Shown here: positions 61,950-64,000 of the stretch, piece after piece
Layout: every line of letters begins with the position of its first letter
Position numbering within the stretch: position 1 is the first letter of the stretch
Origin: Holdemania sp. Marseille-P2844
Lineage (GTDB): Bacteria > Bacillota_I > Bacilli_A > Erysipelotrichales > Erysipelotrichaceae
NCBI RefSeq assembly: GCF_900120005.1
Contig: NZ_LT635454.1
Coordinates: forward strand, 340,759 to 404,758
Reading direction: 5' to 3'
Length of the DNA stretch: 64,000 bases
Made by a program: the position numbers and the translations under genes
Notes under the pieces: generated by a model
What the model was told of the DNA's origin: nothing
Databases searched by the model: none
Seen by the model: only the letters and a program-made list of their open reading frames with translations

Positions 61950-61999
61950 CATTGGGTTGAAAAACTTTCTGAAAACTGCGAAGAATGATGAAAAAGAGA

Positions 62000-62028
62000 T
62001 TGACTTGATTTACAGGAAGGGATAAACT
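62000..62028 (+). promoter_or_regulatory. Promoter of the third binding protein
   Basis: TTGACT (62000-62005), a 17-base spacer and TAAACT (62023-62028). The -10 is identical to that of the T-box transcript. Confidence 0.78.
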
Positions 62029-62068
62029 GAAATTAATCTCTAGGGGAGAAAGAAAGGATCATAAGTTT

Positions 62069-63676
62069 ATGAAGAAACTGATTCAAAGCCTGGCGGTGAT
62101 CTTGGCTCTGGCGCTGACACTGACCGGGTGCGATGGGAAAGGCAAGCCAGCGGCTTCACCGGCAACGGACGACAATTCGCAGATCAGCGAACCCAAGCAG
62201 GGAGGAACGTATGTGATGCGCAGTCACGGCGAACCGAACTCGTTTAACCCGAACATGAAAACTGACGATCTGCAGCTGCCCGCGACTTACAACATCTTTA
62301 ACCGGCTGGTTAAGATGACGGTTGATAGCAGCGTCGTTCCCGATCTGGCGACAGATTGGGAATTCAGCGAAGACGGAATGACGCTGACTTTCAATTTACG
62401 CGAAAATGTAAAATGGCATGATGGAGAACCATTTACATCCCACGACGTTGTCTGGACGTTTACGCAGGTGCTTAAAGACGGTTATCAATCGAATACATTG
62501 AACATGATCGATTCGGTTACGGCCGACGGAGATTATAAAGCTGTCTTCCATCTGAAACAGCCGGACGCCTCGGTTGTCAGCGCGCTGAGCTGGCTGGGAA
62601 CCTGGATTATGCCGGCTCATTTATACGAAGGCACGGACTGGACGCAGAACGAACACAATATGCATCCGATCGGAACCGGTCCGTTCAAATTTGAAAAATA
62701 TACGCCGGGCGTTTCGATTGAAATGGTCCGTAATGACGATTATTGGGATGGCGCACCGTATTTGGACAAGCTGATCATTTCGATCATTCCGGATGCTTCC
62801 ACCGCCTATCAATCTTATCTCAATGGCGAAGTCGACGATATGCAGAGCGGCGTTCCGACTTCCAATCTGCAGGAGCTGATCGACGATCCTGAACATTATT
62901 CTGTTTATCAGTATGTTTCCAGTTCCAGAACCTATCTGTCGTTCAATCTTGGCGAAGATAAACCGTTCAGCGACGTTCGCGTCCGTCAGGCGATCGACAT
63001 GGCGGTCGACCGTCAGGCAGTCCTGGACAAAGCGGCCAAAGGCTTCGGTGCGGTTTCTGAATACTACATCTCGCCGATGTACCCGTGGGCGCTCAACGAG
63101 GACGCCCGAATTCCGGCCCGGGATGTGGAGGCGGCCCGCAAACTGATTGAGGAAGCCGGCTACACTGCGGACGCCAACGGAATGTATTTCAGCTGTGAGC
63201 TGACAACCTTTGATTCCGGCGACTTCAAGGATTCCGCGATCGTTATTCAGGACAGCCTGAAACAGGTCGGTATCGACGTGAAGCTGAATATTCTGGAAAT
63301 GGGCGCGTGGATGACGAAAGTGATCGACGATTACAACTTCGATATCGCCTTATGCTCAGGCGGACAGGGACCGGACGTTTCCGCGATCCGCAACCGCGTG
63401 CATTCGGAAGGCTCGCTGAATCTTGACAAGTATGTCAATCCGGAGCTGGATGAAGCGCTCAATCAGGGCGTACAGGTCTTCACGCAGGAAGAACGTGCTC
63501 CTTATTACAAGAAAGTTCAGCAGATCATGCACGACGATGTTCCAATCGTCATTCTGAAAGATTTCACCGCAGTTTATCCTGTCAAGAGCTACATTCACAA
63601 CAGTCCGTTTGAGCCGGAAATGGCCAGCTTGTACGGCACGTATGAAATGGCCAAGGTCTGGATGGATCCCCAATAA
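62069..63676 (+). CDS. Oligopeptide-binding lipoprotein (SBP family 5)
   Basis: ATG 62069 has AAAGGA upstream. The 535-residue protein has a lipoprotein signal with Cys21 (LALTLTGC), a linker and the SBP_bac_5 fold (GGTYVMRSHGEPNSFNPNM, LATDWEFSEDGMTL, VKWHDGEPFTSHDVVW, VRQAIDMAVDRQ). It is the most diverged of the three paralogues. It has its own promoter but no T-box, so it can be made independently, perhaps for different peptides. Confidence 0.92.
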   Translation: MKKLIQSLAVILALALTLTGCDGKGKPAASPATDDNSQISEPKQGGTYVMRSHGEPNSFNPNMKTDDLQLPATYNIFNRLVKMTVDSSVVPDLATDWEFSEDGMTLTFNLRENVKWHDGEPFTSHDVVWTFTQVLKDGYQSNTLNMIDSVTADGDYKAVFHLKQPDASVVSALSWLGTWIMPAHLYEGTDWTQNEHNMHPIGTGPFKFEKYTPGVSIEMVRNDDYWDGAPYLDKLIISIIPDASTAYQSYLNGEVDDMQSGVPTSNLQELIDDPEHYSVYQYVSSSRTYLSFNLGEDKPFSDVRVRQAIDMAVDRQAVLDKAAKGFGAVSEYYISPMYPWALNEDARIPARDVEAARKLIEEAGYTADANGMYFSCELTTFDSGDFKDSAIVIQDSLKQVGIDVKLNILEMGAWMTKVIDDYNFDIALCSGGQGPDVSAIRNRVHSEGSLNLDKYVNPELDEALNQGVQVFTQEERAPYYKKVQQIMHDDVPIVILKDFTAVYPVKSYIHNSPFEPEMASLYGTYEMAKVWMDPQ

Positions 63677-63693
63677 TCGAAAATCATAAAAAG

Positions 63694-63725
63694 AACAGGC
63701 AAATCCAGTCGATTTGCCTGTTTCC
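63694..63725 (+). terminator. Terminator after the third binding protein
   Basis: AACAGGCAAATC, loop CAGTC and GATTTGCCTGTT form a perfect 12-pair stem followed by TCCC, so the T run is short. Confidence 0.7.
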
Positions 63726-63766
63726 CGGGTTATCGGAAAATAAAAAACAAAAAAAGGAGAATTGAA

Positions 63767-64000
63767 ATGGCTGATTTTATTCAAAAACTGATCGACAACA
63801 TTCCGGATTATCAACAATTTCTGACTGTGGATGAGATGGATGAAAATTCCAAGCGGCTGGCAGCAGAATTTCCGGGGATCGTAGAAATTTTTGAGGCCGG
63901 GAAATCACGCAAGGGACATCCGATTTACTGCCTGAAGATTGGCAAAGGCAGCCGCAACGCTTTGATGTTCGGCTGTCCGCATCCCAACGAACCGATGGGC
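63767..64000 (+). CDS. M14 zinc carboxypeptidase, N-terminal part (cut by window edge)
   Basis: ATG 63767 has AAGGAG seven bases upstream; 78 codons lie in the window. The sequence has the M14 start: a helical opening, SRKGHPIYCLKIGKGSRNALMF and the zinc site H-x-x-E in CPHPNEPMG. No signal peptide is seen, so it probably acts in the cytoplasm on imported peptides, removing residues from the C-terminus. Its place behind the peptide importer supports this. Confidence 0.82.
   Translation, partial: MADFIQKLIDNIPDYQQFLTVDEMDENSKRLAAEFPGIVEIFEAGKSRKGHPIYCLKIGKGSRNALMFGCPHPNEPMG

Overview
The window (about 50% GC by eye) looks like the chromosome of an anaerobic, low-GC-lineage gut Firmicute. An Erysipelotrichia or Clostridia-type genome, for example Holdemania-like, is my inference and not a proven assignment. 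The signs are AGGAGG ribosome sites before almost every gene, a T-box leader, a BceRS/BceAB-type peptide-antibiotic module, [FeFe] hydrogenases of the fermentative and sensory types, a Tat-exported flavoprotein reductase, and no respiratory genes.

Layout. 1-7629 is the right end of a prophage: tail or baseplate protein, a run of small tail-tip/adhesin genes (2094-5106), a three-domain lysin, a DUF4406 protein, two small membrane proteins, a terminator, and an attachment-site remnant that matches the 3' end of a tRNA gene. From 7.7 to 18.7 kb lies a Bce-like two-component system and, six genes further on, its probable partner ABC transporter. Both are preceded by near-identical operator dyads. 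Between them sit an HD-domain protein, a Y-family polymerase with a YolD-like partner, a coupled pair of amidohydrolases (one apparently inactive) and a flavin-binding protein. 18.9-24.3 kb carries single-gene housekeeping units: D,D-carboxypeptidase, flotillin and TypA/BipA. 24.3-37.1 kb holds three structurally different GGDEF/EAL proteins, so it is a c-di-GMP signalling neighbourhood, interleaved with a nitroreductase, a TetR regulator, a secreted flavoprotein reductase, a HAD phosphatase and a tocopherol-cyclase-like protein.

37.2-37.7 kb contains no ordinary gene. It has a promoter, dense stem-loops, a ten-codon ORF with an ideal ribosome site, and a strong terminator, so it is best explained as a structured non-coding RNA. 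38.0-42.6 kb is a four-gene hydrogenase module: catalytic-type [FeFe] hydrogenase, thioredoxin-like [2Fe-2S] ferredoxin, a PAS-bearing sensory [FeFe] hydrogenase and a PP2C/SpoIIE-type phosphatase. It is probably a redox or H2-sensing circuit.

44.1-64 kb is dominated by peptide nutrition. A T-box controlled oligopeptide-binding lipoprotein, a complete Dpp/Opp-type importer (two permeases, two ATPases), two more paralogous binding lipoproteins and the start of an M14 zinc carboxypeptidase are present. Between them are a radical SAM enzyme, an ECF S-component, an MFS exporter, two divergently transcribed aminotransferases, a YtaF/MntP-like membrane protein, a YggS-type PLP protein and a PHP phosphoesterase.

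Most transcription units are short and bounded by clear intrinsic terminators. The observations most worth a second look are the G10 tract in the prophage adhesin region, the large structured RNA candidate, the shared Bce operators with a hidden 29-residue ORF, the pseudo-amidohydrolase pair and the sensory-hydrogenase module.
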